Of a DNA stretch of 64,000 nucleotides, positions 33,005 to 42,266 are shown piece after piece. Source of the stretch: Cordylochernes scorpioides (taxonomy: Eukaryota > Arthropoda > Arachnida > Pseudoscorpiones > Chernetidae). Within the stretch, counting starts at the first letter, position 1; each line of letters begins with the position of its first letter. The position numbers and the translations under genes were made by a program. The stretch covers positions 59,588,252 through 59,652,251 of the forward strand of contig CP092876.1 in the NCBI GenBank assembly GCA_030710605.1, read 5' to 3'. A model generated the notes under the pieces. That model had not been told where the DNA came from. It did no database searches and was given only the letters and a program-made list of their open reading frames with translations.

Positions 33005-33257
33005 TGGAAAGTAGCCACGGGGGTCAGCACGGTGGTGTGGGGGACCGCGGTCACCTCGATGGTGGAGGAGGGGAGAGGGGCGGGGGCCTTGGGCTTAGGG
33101 GCGATGGGGCGATTGTAGTACTTGGGGGGCTCGTAGGTCTCCTTGCTGTACTTCTCCAGCTCCTTGGGCAGGTTGGTGCGGGGGGTGGTGTAGGATGGGA
33201 ATTCTCCCAGCTCGAGCTGTTTCACGAAGCACATCGGCCGAAGTACACGGTCTGAGC
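33005..33257 (-). CDS. MYT1L-like: MYT1-family exon F, conserved central block
   Basis: Acceptor GCGCAG, donor CA|GTACGT, 253 bp. Encodes [37 protein letters not shown] and a Pro-rich tail ([15 protein letters not shown]). In MYT1L the corresponding text is [15 protein letters not shown] then [15 protein letters not shown], so this block anchors the family call outside the fingers. In vertebrates the same region lies in the central domain that recruits co-repressors. It is more GC-rich than its flanks. Confidence 0.93.
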
Positions 33258-33544
33258 CTGCGCACATGGACGTTCCGGAAACATAGGTCTCGACTTCTGA
33301 AACCCAGGCCACTGATCATTGACGACTTGAAAGCTATAACAACAAGTAACACAGAATAACAAAATAGATAGTAATAATCTTATTTTGAATACTATTTTCC
33401 CTACTTACTAGCGAGAATAAATAAAACCATTATATAAGTATGAATGTGGTTAATCTTCAAGCAGAACAAATGTCCGTACTGCGTTGAAGAATGTTTGTTT
33501 TGTTGGAAAAATAAACACATTCGTTGATTAATGGTTTTATTATA

Positions 33545-33870
33545 TATTTATATATAGATGAAAATTTTCCCGGGAGGAAATGATTTGTAAAAGCAAAGGT
33601 CGCCTCTCCCTTTAAAACCAGACGCCATCTATTGACCGTCACCACAAACTAGCGGCCTCGGGTCGATGACAAAGCCACAGCACCATCTTTGACAAACTGA
33701 AAAGTGTCGACCCGGGCTATTAGCCCGAAACCATGGTTTCCAGGTGGACGCTTCTCAGTTTGTTAAAGCTGGTGTTGCGGCTTTGTTACCGACCTGAGTC
33801 CGCCAATTTGCTGCGACGGTCAATAGAAGACATCTAGTTTTGATGGGAGAGGCAACTTTTGCTTCTGTAT
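33545..33870. mobile_element. Palindromic element with truncated hammerhead centre
   Basis: The left arm (GGTCGCCTCTCCC, CATCTATTGACCGTC, AAACTAGCGGCC) and right arm (GACGGTCAATAGAAGAC, CTAGTTTTGATGGGAGAGGC) mirror each other. The centre (33708-33745) keeps stem II and GAAA (GGGCTATTAGCCCGAAA) and stem III ACCATGGT with TTCCAGG, but the CTGANGA side is replaced at the palindrome junction (GTCGACCC). It shares flanks with 17540-17583. Confidence 0.7.
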
Positions 33871-33874
33871 ATTT

Positions 33875-34400
33875 ATTTATATGGCGCCTATTATTGCCTT
33901 ATCATACTATTAATGTAAGAGATCTTTCTATAGCCTCGACTGATATCCTCTACTACACAATGTAATAAGGTCCTTGGAAACGTGGATTCCTACTATAACC
34001 TTAGGCTTATTACATTAATACTTCTAAACTACCTATAAACAAAACCTTCAGAATTGTGAAAGGCAAATATATTGAAGCCTTTATTAAAAATCTTAAACAA
34101 AACTTCAGGGGAAATTTGACATTTAATTAAATTAATATTCATTTTCGGAACTCATTTAAAAGGAACATATTTATAGTAGCTATGGTCTCTATTACCACTG
34201 GGGAACATAAAACAATGAAACAGACGATTCCTTTAAGAATTCAATAGTTTCTTTTTCAATACTTGTATATATTACATTTGCCGAATTCCGTCCCATTCTA
34301 TAAACATTTTCTCTGTGCTTAATTTTATGTTGTCTCGGAGTGTGTGGAGTAGAAAACAAGGTACATGTGAAGACTTATGAAATGTGGATGGGTTCGAATA
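33875..34400. other. Intron, nothing identified
   Basis: AT-rich sequence between the palindromic element and exon E; no supported feature. Confidence 0.5.
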
Positions 34401-34406
34401 ACTCAC

Positions 34407-34552
34407 TCTGGGTGGAGACCACGGTGGCTGTGGGAGCGTTGGCGGTCTGAGGAACTGCGGCGACTGCGGCCGCCACGCTGGCAACCTTGGCCGCGTTCTT
34501 GTGGTCCTTGTTCACCAGCTTCTCCATGGCGGCGATGGGACATCCGGACAGA
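34407..34552 (-). CDS. MYT1L-like: MYT1-family exon E, finger 2 second half and Ala-rich linker
   Basis: Starts after CATGCAG and with AG from exon D encodes SLSGCPIAAMEKLVNKDHK, the family hallmark after finger 2 (SLSGCPIAAAEKL). An Ala/Val-rich linker follows (KVASVAAAVAAVPQ), then a Thr/Val-rich stretch. The donor is CAGA|GTGAGT. Phase 1 joins exon F to restore the Ser of SSDRVLRP. Confidence 0.92.
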
Positions 34553-34617
34553 CTGCATGCACAGATTATCACCATCGCTAGAAATCAACTAAGATGTATT
34601 AACTTTGTATAATTATA

Positions 34618-34814
34618 CACTCATGGACAAAACTTATGGAAGTTTTAGCATGTATATTGGGATTTAGAAAATAACTCTGAAAGATATTACAGTGACCTTT
34701 CTTGATGACACACGAGATAACCAAGTGTGAAAATTTTGCCTCTGTCTCTTTTAAAACAACAGACGACCGACGATATTAAAGAATTTCTACTTCCTTAAGT
34801 TTTGTCCATGAGGG
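34618..34814 (+). mobile_element. Tc1-type MITE, complete copy
   Basis: CACTCATGGACAAAACTTAT at the left and CTTAAGTTTTGTCCATGAGG at the right, each flanked by TA. The family interior (CAGTGACCTTTCTTGATGAC, CGAGATAACCAAG) is present. It lies 65 bp upstream of exon E. Confidence 0.85.
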
Positions 34815-35019
34815 TATAATATCCTACTGTGGGTGCTTCAAAGGGAATTTTATTATTCATAAATATTTTTCATCGGTAACACACTTTACTCCATGTTTTC
34901 ATCTATAAATTTTTGTACATAGTTTATCTCTTCAAAAATATAATGATGTTAAACAATAGAACTTATTTCAAATAATAATCCCTTGAATCAATATTAAAAT
35001 ACAAACAACAGGCCTCCAG

Positions 35020-35735
35020 GGAAATGTTTCTTTTTTACAAATCATTTATTTACAAATATCTCTAGCTTTCGGGCAAGAAAGCCCTTCTACGGGAGTAAAT
35101 AGCATTTTGTTTGATTTCAATTCTCATTCTATTGGCGGTTCAATGTAAATATGTCTTTCTCATTCTATTGGCGGTTCAATGTAAATATGTCTTTCTCATT
35201 CTATTGGCGGTTCAATGTAAATATGTCTTTCTCATTCTATTGGCGGTTCAATGTAAATATGTCTTTCTCATTCTATTGGCGGTTCAATGTAAATATGTCT
35301 TTCTCATTCTATTGGCGCTTCAATGTAAATATGTCTTTCTCATTCTATTGGCGCTTCAATGTAAATATGTCTTTCTCATTCTATTGGCGCTTCAATGTAA
35401 ATATGTCTTTCTCATTCTATTGGCGCTTCAGTGTAAATATGTCTTTCTCATTCTATTGGCGGTTCAATGTAAATATGTCTTTCTCATTCTATTGGCGGTT
35501 CAATGTAAATATGTCTTTCTCATTCTATTGGCGCTTCAATGTAAATATGTCTTTCTCATTCTATTGGCGCTTCAATGTAAATATGTCTTTCTCATTCTAT
35601 TGGCGCTTCAATGTAAATATGTCTTTCTCATTCTATTGGCGCTTCAATGTATTTACTCCTGTAGAAGGGCTTTCTTACCCGAAAGCTAGAGCTATTTATA
35701 AATAAACGATTTGTAAAAAATAAAATTTTCTCTAT
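35020..35735. mobile_element. Foldback element filled with a 36-bp minisatellite
   Basis: The arms (about 35020-35100 and 35650-35735) are mirrored and each carries the Penelope-type hairpin (GTAGAAGGGCTTTCTT, GCCCGAAAGCTAGAG). Between them lie 15 copies of a 36-bp unit (TCATTCTATTGGCGGTTCAA and remainder). Because 36 is a multiple of three, two long repetitive frames appear (35111-35689 and 35151-35705), but they are by-products of the repeat. Confidence 0.85.
35118..35650. repeat. 36-bp minisatellite, 15 units
   Basis: Units differ mainly at one base (GGCGGTTC or GGCGCTTC) in the order 5, 4, 2, 4, which suggests block duplication by unequal exchange or slippage inside the hairpin element. 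Confidence 0.92.
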
Positions 35736-35739
35736 AGGC

Positions 35740-36380
35740 CTAATGCTTGTATTTTAATAGGACTTATTTGTTGATATCTTACTTTTAAGATATTGAAATA
35801 TTAGAAGTTGCAACTGATAAGTTTCTGTTATAGGTTGAAGATTTATAGTGAAAGTTATTATATATATTTTTAAGAAATTCCACTTTATATTTAGATATAT
35901 TTAAAAGAAAAATAAAATATGCGAAATTTTATACTACTATAATTATTTTATTATTTCACAATTCTTACATACATCATTATAAACAAAGTCTTTAATAATT
36001 ATGATATACCTTCGATTATATCTCAAATCAAAACAGAGTAAAGTTATAATATATCACTGATATATTATTTTTAAACAAAACAGATAGGGAACTTTGTGTT
36101 TTTGGTGCGAACTAGGAGTTCAATATTGCTTTTATACTGTTGCATCATGATTAATGGGAATATTTTAAAAAATATTTATAATATTATTTTCCATATATTT
36201 CAAATCTAAATTTTATATTTATTTATTTTTATAAAACAGAATTTTATTATGAAATATTATGTATTATAAAATAATTTGTATTTTGATATACTGAATACCC
36301 AACCTGCTTTAAACTTTGATGAGATAAATAAAGAGATATTCTGGGTGTTACCTAAAAATATAGTTGTCTTATTATTGACT
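35740..36380. other. AT-rich intron, nothing identified
   Basis: More than 75 percent A+T by eye, no supported feature. Confidence 0.5.
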
Positions 36381-36489
36381 GGTTTAACCTTGTAGAATGG
36401 TTGAGACACGTTCTGGAAAGATGCAAGACGCGTCTGAGGAGAGAATCAAGACTGAAGAATCTGCCAAACCGCAGCCAACAATATTATGT

Positions 36490-36535
36490 TTTCGTGCTAT
36501 GTCCCTATCAGTACAAGGGCGGCTTCGATTCCATA
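36490..36535 (-). ncRNA. Degraded hammerhead motif downstream of exon D
   Basis: The minus strand reads CTTGTACTGATAGGGACATA then GCACGAAAACAT. The CTGATAG box and GAAA are close to the core, but stem II and stem I are damaged. The upstream flank GGAATCGAAGCCGCCC is shared with 17752-17800 and 38094-38143. It lies about 100 bases into the intron after exon D, in the sense orientation of the host transcript. Confidence 0.55.
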
Positions 36536-36637
36536 ATATCCTATGAAAGGTATCGATTGAAGTCGTCAAAAAGGTGTTTAAGCTTGTGTAGTGGAAGGGC
36601 AGAAGGTGCAACAATACTGAAGTTAAATCTCACTTAC

Positions 36638-36707
36638 CTTCTGTGTGAGTTCCGGTTACTGTTGACGTGGCCTCGACCATTACATCCCGGGGTGGGGCAC
36701 CTAAAAC
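36638..36707 (-). CDS. MYT1L-like: MYT1-family exon D, finger 2 first half
   Basis: Encodes [20 protein letters not shown], nearly identical to the vertebrate MYT1 finger [20 protein letters not shown]. The donor is AGAAG|GTAAGTG. Two acceptors are possible: GCCGAG| at 36707, which keeps phase with exon C and has a good pyrimidine tract upstream, or TTTTAG| at 36700, which would need an extra upstream exon. The first gives a short finger 1-2 linker (ESFRC) compared with vertebrates. Confidence 0.9.
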
Positions 36708-36719
36708 CTCGGCGTTAAA

Positions 36720-37190
36720 TATCAACAACGAAGAAAAAGACTCGAGGCGAGAAACTTACTTGAGGATAGTCTCGTGCATTGCTAGGACTGAAACCCACGG
36801 CCACACTACACATTGATTTACTTAGTTCGATCTCTCGAACCATTGGGCTCATACATCAGATTGGTTGTGGCAATTCTCTAGGTAGGTAATGTACGCTAGT
36901 TAAATAGATTCAAGTGTTATAGAAACAAATATGTCTTCTTTATAGATTTATATTATTAATTAAAAAGGCATATATATTAGAGTAATTTGTGAAGAAGTTT
37001 TGTAAAATATAATAAATCATGATTCACAGGTTTTGAATATTAAGTATAGTTTAAACATTGAGTCAGAACAGCAAGCTAATTCTGCATTAAATAATAATGT
37101 TAAGAATTTTTTTAACTAATAAATATATAAATTTTGAAAATTTCTTGATTGGTATTATTATATATATAATATAAAATATATAAATTAAAA
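36720..37190. other. AT-rich intron, nothing identified
   Basis: Contains a TTAAAAAGGCATATATAT dispersed motif at about 36960. No gene or RNA seen. Confidence 0.5.
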
Positions 37191-37194
37191 GCAA

Positions 37195-37420
37195 AGAAGG
37201 CATACCCTGACCACTAACACATGCTTTTTAGATGACAGAGCGCCATCTAGTGGAACAGAAATCAACTGAATGTTGATTTAGCCTGTTCCCTGATATTTGG
37301 CCAACCCATTTTCTTGATAAATAAAAAAAAACCATCCACAAATGCGTTTCGGGCTGTTGGCCCTTGTCAGCGTGGAGCAGGCTGTACCACCGTGACCAAA
37401 AAATGTTTTAAATACCAATA
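37195..37420 (-). mobile_element. Hammerhead element, half copy
   Basis: The left end (AAGGCATACCCTGACC, then GAGCGCCATCTAGTGGAACA) matches the arm of 38187-38443. It runs into a ribozyme relic on the minus strand (37334-37378): CTCCACG, CTGACAA, GGGC-CAACA-GCCC, GAAA, then CGCATT and TGTGGA. G8 of the core is A, so activity is unlikely. The other arm is replaced by a different repeat (37430-37690). Confidence 0.7.
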
Positions 37421-37429
37421 TTTCAGTTG

Positions 37430-37690
37430 GCTGAATATAAACTTTTTTCAAGGTAAAACAACATATTTATGTCAACAACAAACTCATCGCGCGCCATATA
37501 GCGTCAATAGAATTAAGTTAAAAAAATATATTTTTGACGATATGTGGTGCTGAGTTTGTTGTTTACATAAATATGTTGTTGTACCTTGAAAAAGGTTGGC
37601 GTTCAGCTAACTGAAATATTGGTAAATAAATCATTTTTTGATCCAATATATATACTTTTTAAAATCAAATATCTATTTATGGATTGCTCT
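37430..37690. repeat. Inverted AT-rich repeat
   Basis: ACCAATATTTCAGTTGGCTGA ... AAGGTAAAACAACATATTTA (37415-37470) is mirrored by TAAATATGTTGTTGTACCTT ... GCTAACTGAAATATTGGT (37565-37625). It shares the ACCTTGAAAAAGGTTGGCG piece with 13635. Confidence 0.65.
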
Positions 37691-37694
37691 ATTT

Positions 37695-38080
37695 TCAAAA
37701 AGAGTTATTATTAGCTAAGTATTATATTTCGTAACCAAGTGTTAAGGGCTAAACTCTGTTTTCTTCAAAGTTATTTTTACAATTCATAACTGCCACAGAG
37801 AGGGCTTATACTGTTCTTTACCCACAAAACATATTAACAAATTATATCTTACATCCCACAAATCCAGAAAAATGCGTAAAAAACGGGGTTTTTAAATTGT
37901 TATATATTACTTTATAATTGAAAAGAGAATTGATTAAAAAGATAATTTATTGAATTACTTTATAACCTAAAGGTGCAGAAGAAAGGTGTTCATGTACTAA
38001 CAGAGACACCTATCTTGTTAAAAAAAAATACATTAAAACACTGAATTCCTACCAGAACCCCTCACGTAGAATGTTATGAA
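37695..38080. other. AT-rich intron, nothing identified
   Basis: No supported feature. Confidence 0.5.
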
Positions 38081-38093
38081 ATTGAAGCCGCCC

Positions 38094-38143
38094 CTGTACT
38101 GATAAGGGTCATAGCCCGAAACCATGGGTGACAGTTTTGGAAT
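38094..38143 (+). ncRNA. Degraded hammerhead motif
   Basis: Stem I CTGT and ACAG, a CTGATAA box (G8 to A), stem II GGGT/GCCC with G-U or mismatch, an intact GAAA and CCATGG stem III. The cleavage position is G, which is not permitted. An inactive member of the family with GAAGCCGCCCCTG flanks. Confidence 0.6.
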
Positions 38144-38186
38144 TCTCTAGCAAATTATCATATTTAAATAATTAAAGACAAAATAG

Positions 38187-38443
38187 GTATATATCCTGAA
38201 CGCTCACATGATCTTTTTAGATGGCAGAGCGCCATTTTTGGTCGTAGAGGTACAGCTTGCATCACGCTGACGAGGACCAACAGCCCAAAATGCGTTCGTG
38301 GTTGGGTTTCCTTTATTTATCAAGAAAATGGGTTCTCCGAATATCACCTAACAAGTTAAATCAATGTTTAGTTGATTTATGTTCCACTAGATGGCGCTCT
38401 GCCATCTAAAAAGCTCATATGAGCCCGGTCAGGATATACCTAT
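38187..38443 (+). mobile_element. Hammerhead element with 48-bp inverted ends
   Basis: Arms AGGTATATATCCTGAACGCT ... GATGGCAGAGCGCCA and TGGCGCTCTGCCATC ... CGGTCAGGATATACCT flank a ribozyme relic at 38261-38302: CTGACGA intact, stem II GGAC/GCCC mismatched, AAAA in place of GAAA, TGCGTT, stem I ATCACG/CGTGGT partly paired. At about 256 bp it is the cleanest outline of this non-coding element class. Confidence 0.75.
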
Positions 38444-38499
38444 TTTGTTTCAAATATCAACACCTATAATAACGAAAAGATTCAAAAAGGATAAGTTTC

Positions 38500-38560
38500 T
38501 TTATTTGAAAAATAAATTCGAGCTTTCGGGCGTAAGCTGCCCTTCTTTTTTTTATTTTTA
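38500..38560 (-). mobile_element. Solo Penelope-type end
   Basis: AATTCGAGCTTTCGGGCGTA ... GCCCTTC is a terminal hairpin module followed by a T-run in place of the usual ACAGG continuation. It suggests a truncated insertion. Confidence 0.6.
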
Positions 38561-38839
38561 AACTATTTTTTCACACATAAGTAATGATGTGTTTGTCCAC
38601 TTGGGTATATCAATTTGCCAAATATTTTATATGCATTTCTCTCCTATGGATGATTATTTTCTATAAAAGCTCACCACTTTATTATTTTAGTTTTTTTGAT
38701 AGCATGTTCGTCTTTAATTCTTTCATTTCCTATGTACAGATGGCGCGTTTTTGCTTTATAATTAATTTATGCCTAACTTATCCTTATTGTTTGCTGAATG
38801 AGCATTGCTCAATGAAAATATTTATATGTAATTCTACTG

Positions 38840-39110
38840 TCCTAAAAGCTTATGTCCATAGTTTGCTTGAATACCATTTCTAAGATTCCACTCTTCAGTG
38901 TAGCATATATAAGCAGAATCGTTCAAAACAGTATTAGAGCTCTAAAAGAAGCCGTCTGGTAGATTTAATTGGCGAAACCGCTGGAAGGGTTTACCACTGA
39001 TGAGCCAAGCCCTACCAATATATTTTTCAGCTCCGTGAGGACAATGTTTTTTTTTATGTGTAAAAGAAACTTTAATGTTTTCATTTTCTATGCATAGATG
39101 GCACGTTATT
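38840..39110 (+). repeat. Dispersed repeat with permuted hammerhead-like motif
   Basis: Same family as 18470-18725. The segment 38964-39010 reads TTGGC-GAAA-CCGC-TGG ... CCA-CTGATGA-GCCAA, so the outer 5-bp stem and both conserved boxes are intact, but there is no NUH triplet between GAAA and the inner hairpin. Confidence 0.6.
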
Positions 39111-39409
39111 GCTTCATAATTAATTTGTATTTCTAATTGACTTGAATATTTATAACTGATTGGTTCCCATGATGATAATATTGATTATATAAGGAAAATG
39201 GTTTTTCATCGTTTCCCAGTTTTTAAATTCTTCCAAGTTTAAACCTAAACAGTATCTAGGGATATAGCGAATTTAACTTCCAACGATTGATAAGCCGTTT
39301 CTAATAATAAATTTGTTAATTCAACAACCACTTTGTCAATATTGGAATCATTTTCTATTCTATCTATATCATTTTATAGTTCATGTATTTCTCATATATA
39401 GGTTTTGCA

Positions 39410-39550
39410 CTTTTAAGTCAACATTTTACACTCTAATGATAACATTTTTCACTCTAATGATAACAGTTTTCACTTTAATGATAACAGTTTTCACTTTAAT
39501 GACAACATTTTATATTTTAATAACAACTTTTTACACTTTAATAACATTTT
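39410..39550. repeat. Minisatellite, TTTACACTCTAATGATAACA-type unit
   Basis: About seven imperfect copies of a 19-20 bp unit. The complement of the same unit recurs at 39890-39940, 41760-41870 and 43605-43675. Confidence 0.75.
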
Positions 39551-39599
39551 AATCTCTACATCAATTGATTTAAATCTCCTGTACATTAATTAAACAATT

Positions 39600-39700
39600 A
39601 AAAAGTTTTCTAGAGATGAGTTTCTTTTTATTTCAAATACCATCTCAAGCTTTCGGGCATCTCTGCCCTTCTACAGGATTTTTAATTGTTTAATTTTAAT
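39600..39700 (-). mobile_element. Solo Penelope-type end
   Basis: On the minus strand: CCTGTAGAAGGGCAGAGATG, CCCGAAAGCTTGAG, then AAAGAAACTCATC. Short flanks TTTTAATTGTTTAATTTTAA and TTAATTAAACAATTAAAA are mirrored around it. Confidence 0.65.
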
Positions 39701-39704
39701 CTCT

Positions 39705-40335
39705 AATCGTTATTTCTCTATTTTATTTGATATTTTTACGAATAATAATGGACTATATTTTTACAAGAAGTGTTTACACGCTGCACAGGCAGTAAACCCT
39801 TCTTGTAGAAAATATTCTCTCTCTCTCTCAATGCTTTAAATATTTAAATAAATAGAACATAGCAAATGAAAATGTTATTAAAATCAAAAAGTATGTTATC
39901 AAAGAGTCAAATGCTATTATTAAAGAGTAAAATGTTGCGATAATATAAAAGAACAAAAAGGAGCTTATAATATATATATATATAAAAATCAATGTTTGTA
40001 TGTTTGTTTGTTTGTATGTCCGGTATACAAATTCGCAGTAGTTCACTAATTCAAACCATAATTTCCATACATAGGTTAAAAAATACGGGGAAGACGATAT
40101 GCCATTTTAAAAAATATATAAATCAATTTTTAAAACTATATATTCAAATTATTCTACTTAGCTCACGAACAGCGCCCTCTATCAAAGATTAGATTAAATT
40201 ATGCTGATGCAAACAAATAGATAATGCTAATAACAAACAATTATAAAAAAAATCTTATCTAAATATATATCACTCGGGTAGATATGAACACGGGTCAATC
40301 CCGGGGCGAAGCCCGGGTCACCCGTCTAGTATATA
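39705..40335. other. AT-rich sequence with minisatellite remnants
   Basis: Contains AAAGAGTAAAATGTTGCGAT-type units at 39890-39940 and a (TA)n run near 39970. The stretch CCCGGGGCGAAGCCCGGGTC (about 40300-40320) is a short GC hairpin; a similar GGGTAAAACCCGGGCGTTGC stretch is at 20561. Confidence 0.5.
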
Positions 40336-40339
40336 TATA

Positions 40340-41639
40340 CGAGGGGTGACCCATAAGTCCGTGGCCCGACATATAAAGAAAATGACTAATAAAATGATTA
40401 TGATTTATTTTTCAACATAATCCCCTTTAAGGTCTATATACTTTTTCCAGCGATGTTCTAATGCTTTTATGCCCTCCAAAAAGAACGATGTTTCAAGTGA
40501 CTCAAAAAATGAGGTTACAGCATCAATGACCTCTTCATCTGACCTAAAATGAATGCCAGAAAGTGATTTTTTTTCAAATGAGGAAATAGGTGGAAGCCAG
40601 ACGGAGCTATATCTGGTGAATATGGTGCATGTGGTAAAAGTTTAAAGCCAGAATCGTAAATAGCAGCCATGGCTTGCAGCAACCGATGACTCGGAGCATT
40701 GTCTTGATGGTAAAAAATCTTCCTGGACAACATTCCTCTTCTCTTTTCCTTGATAGCTTCTCGTAGTTGCTTCACAAGATTTGCATAATAATTGCTAGTG
40801 ATGGTTTGACCCTTATTCAGAAAGTCTAGAAGAAGTACACCCTCGGAATCCCAAAAGACAGACACCATAACCTTCCCTGCTGATGGAACTGCCTTGGCTT
40901 TTTTGGAAGGAGGGGAACCGGAGTGTCTCCATTGCATGGATTGTTGCTTGAACTCTGGTGTAAAGTGATGGGCCCAAGTCTCATCCATGGTAACAAATCT
41001 ACTGACAAATTCCTCTGGATTGGCTTCAAATAACGCAAGTTGTCCGAAAATAACTTTCTTCTCACAGCCTTTTGATCGGGTGTCAAAAGTTTGGGAACCC
41101 AACGGGCAGAAAGCTTCCTGAGGCCCAAGTGTTCTCTCATAATCCAATCCACTGTTGTTTTTGGAATACCTAAGGTCTCTTCTATCTGACGAACTGTCAT
41201 TTTTCTGTCCAACATAACCAAAACATGTATCTGGTCGATGTTTTCTTGAGTAACTGACTCAACAGGTCTTCCTGGTCGATGTTCGTCTTCGGTGCTGATC
41301 CTCTCTAATTTAAACGCAGCTACCCATTTTTTTTTACTGTGCTATAGGAAGGAGCATCTTCCCTTAATGTATCCACCATATCCTCATAGATTTCCTTCGG
41401 CGACATTCCTTTCTTACAAAGAAATTTTATTACAGCACGAATCTCGTTTGTCTCCATTTTAGATGATTCCTGTTTCTTGTCCTCTTTCAGAACCCATAAC
41501 AAAAAAAAAAACGGTTAGTTGTAGAAACTTAAAAATGTACAAATCTTTATACAAGGCTTTAAGGTATATATGGTAAAATTTATTAGCTTCAAATATTCCG
41601 TTCTGATGGTCGGGCCACGGACTTATGGGACACCCCTCG
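40340..41639 (-). mobile_element. mariner DNA transposon, full length but broken
   Basis: Inverted ends CGAGGGGTGACCCATAAGTC (left) and GACTTATGGGACACCCCTCG (right, by the plus strand) and TA duplications at 40338-40339 and 41640-41641 define a 1300-bp element, the normal mariner length. One transposase gene on the minus strand is interrupted by at least two frameshifts. Confidence 0.92.
40515..41502 (-). pseudogene. mariner transposase, frame-shifted
   Basis: Three frames cover the protein. 41502-41320 has the N-terminal HTH (NEIRAVIKFLCKKGMSPKEI). 41221-40826 has the second HTH (TVRQIEETLGIPKTTVDWIM). 41147-40515 has the catalytic part: VTMDETWAHHF (first Asp), FYHQDNAPSH (second Asp) and YSPDIAPSGFHLFPHLK. 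In DD34D mariners the third Asp lies in the APSDY motif, 34 residues after the second. Here that position is Gly, so this copy also lost a catalytic residue. It is a pseudogene even apart from the frameshifts. Confidence 0.9.
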
Positions 41640-41759
41640 TATATATGTGTAATATGAGAGGAACTATGTTATCGCAATATATTAATGGTAATCAAAAAGT
41701 CGTTCTCTACATCCTAACAGTAAAATGTTGTCTTAAAGTATCAAATGTTGTCTTATAAG

Positions 41760-41867
41760 GGTGAAATATGTTGGTATTAAAGAGTAAAATGTTATTAAAG
41801 TGTAAAATGTTGTTATTAAAGTGTAAAATGTTGTTATTAAAGTGTAAAATGTTGTTATTAAAGTGTA
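41760..41867. repeat. Minisatellite TTAAAGTGTAAAATGTTGTTA
   Basis: About five 20-bp units flank the left side of the Penelope palindrome. The same unit continues at 43605-43675 on its right side, so the palindrome was inserted into, or expanded within, this repeat. Confidence 0.8.
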
Positions 41868-42266
41868 AAATACTAAAGAATAAAGCGTTAGGAGAAAATA
41901 ATTTTTAATAATCGACTACACGAGCTTTCGGGCAGTCACGCCCTTCAACTGGTAATGATACATGATGGCAATAGGCCTTAAATAGGATTCCGTTTTTTAA
42001 GATATATTTACATATGAGAAAAATAATATAGGACGGCTAAAAAACAATTTAGTTAAAAAATATTTGCAAATCTAAGCTATTGTATAATATATTTATGTAA
42101 ATATGCTAATCCTGTAATGCTGGTTGACAAAAAATGGTAGGTTTGTAATTGGCTAAAACATGTGACTATATAATGAAGAGAGACTAGTATTAGGATATCG
42201 ACACTGTTCAACCCGCCATCAGCGGCCATATTGGAACTATACTGGGGGGGGGGGGGGGGGGGGGTT

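Noticed and set aside
35111-35705. Two overlapping long repetitive open frames (192 and 184 residues)
   Set aside because: They exist only because the 36-bp minisatellite unit is a multiple of three and lacks stops in two frames. No start context or homology supports a protein.
42244-42264. G-tract as a regulatory G-quadruplex
   Set aside because: A simple mononucleotide run mirrored in the other palindrome arm; its length differs between arms and fits replication slippage.
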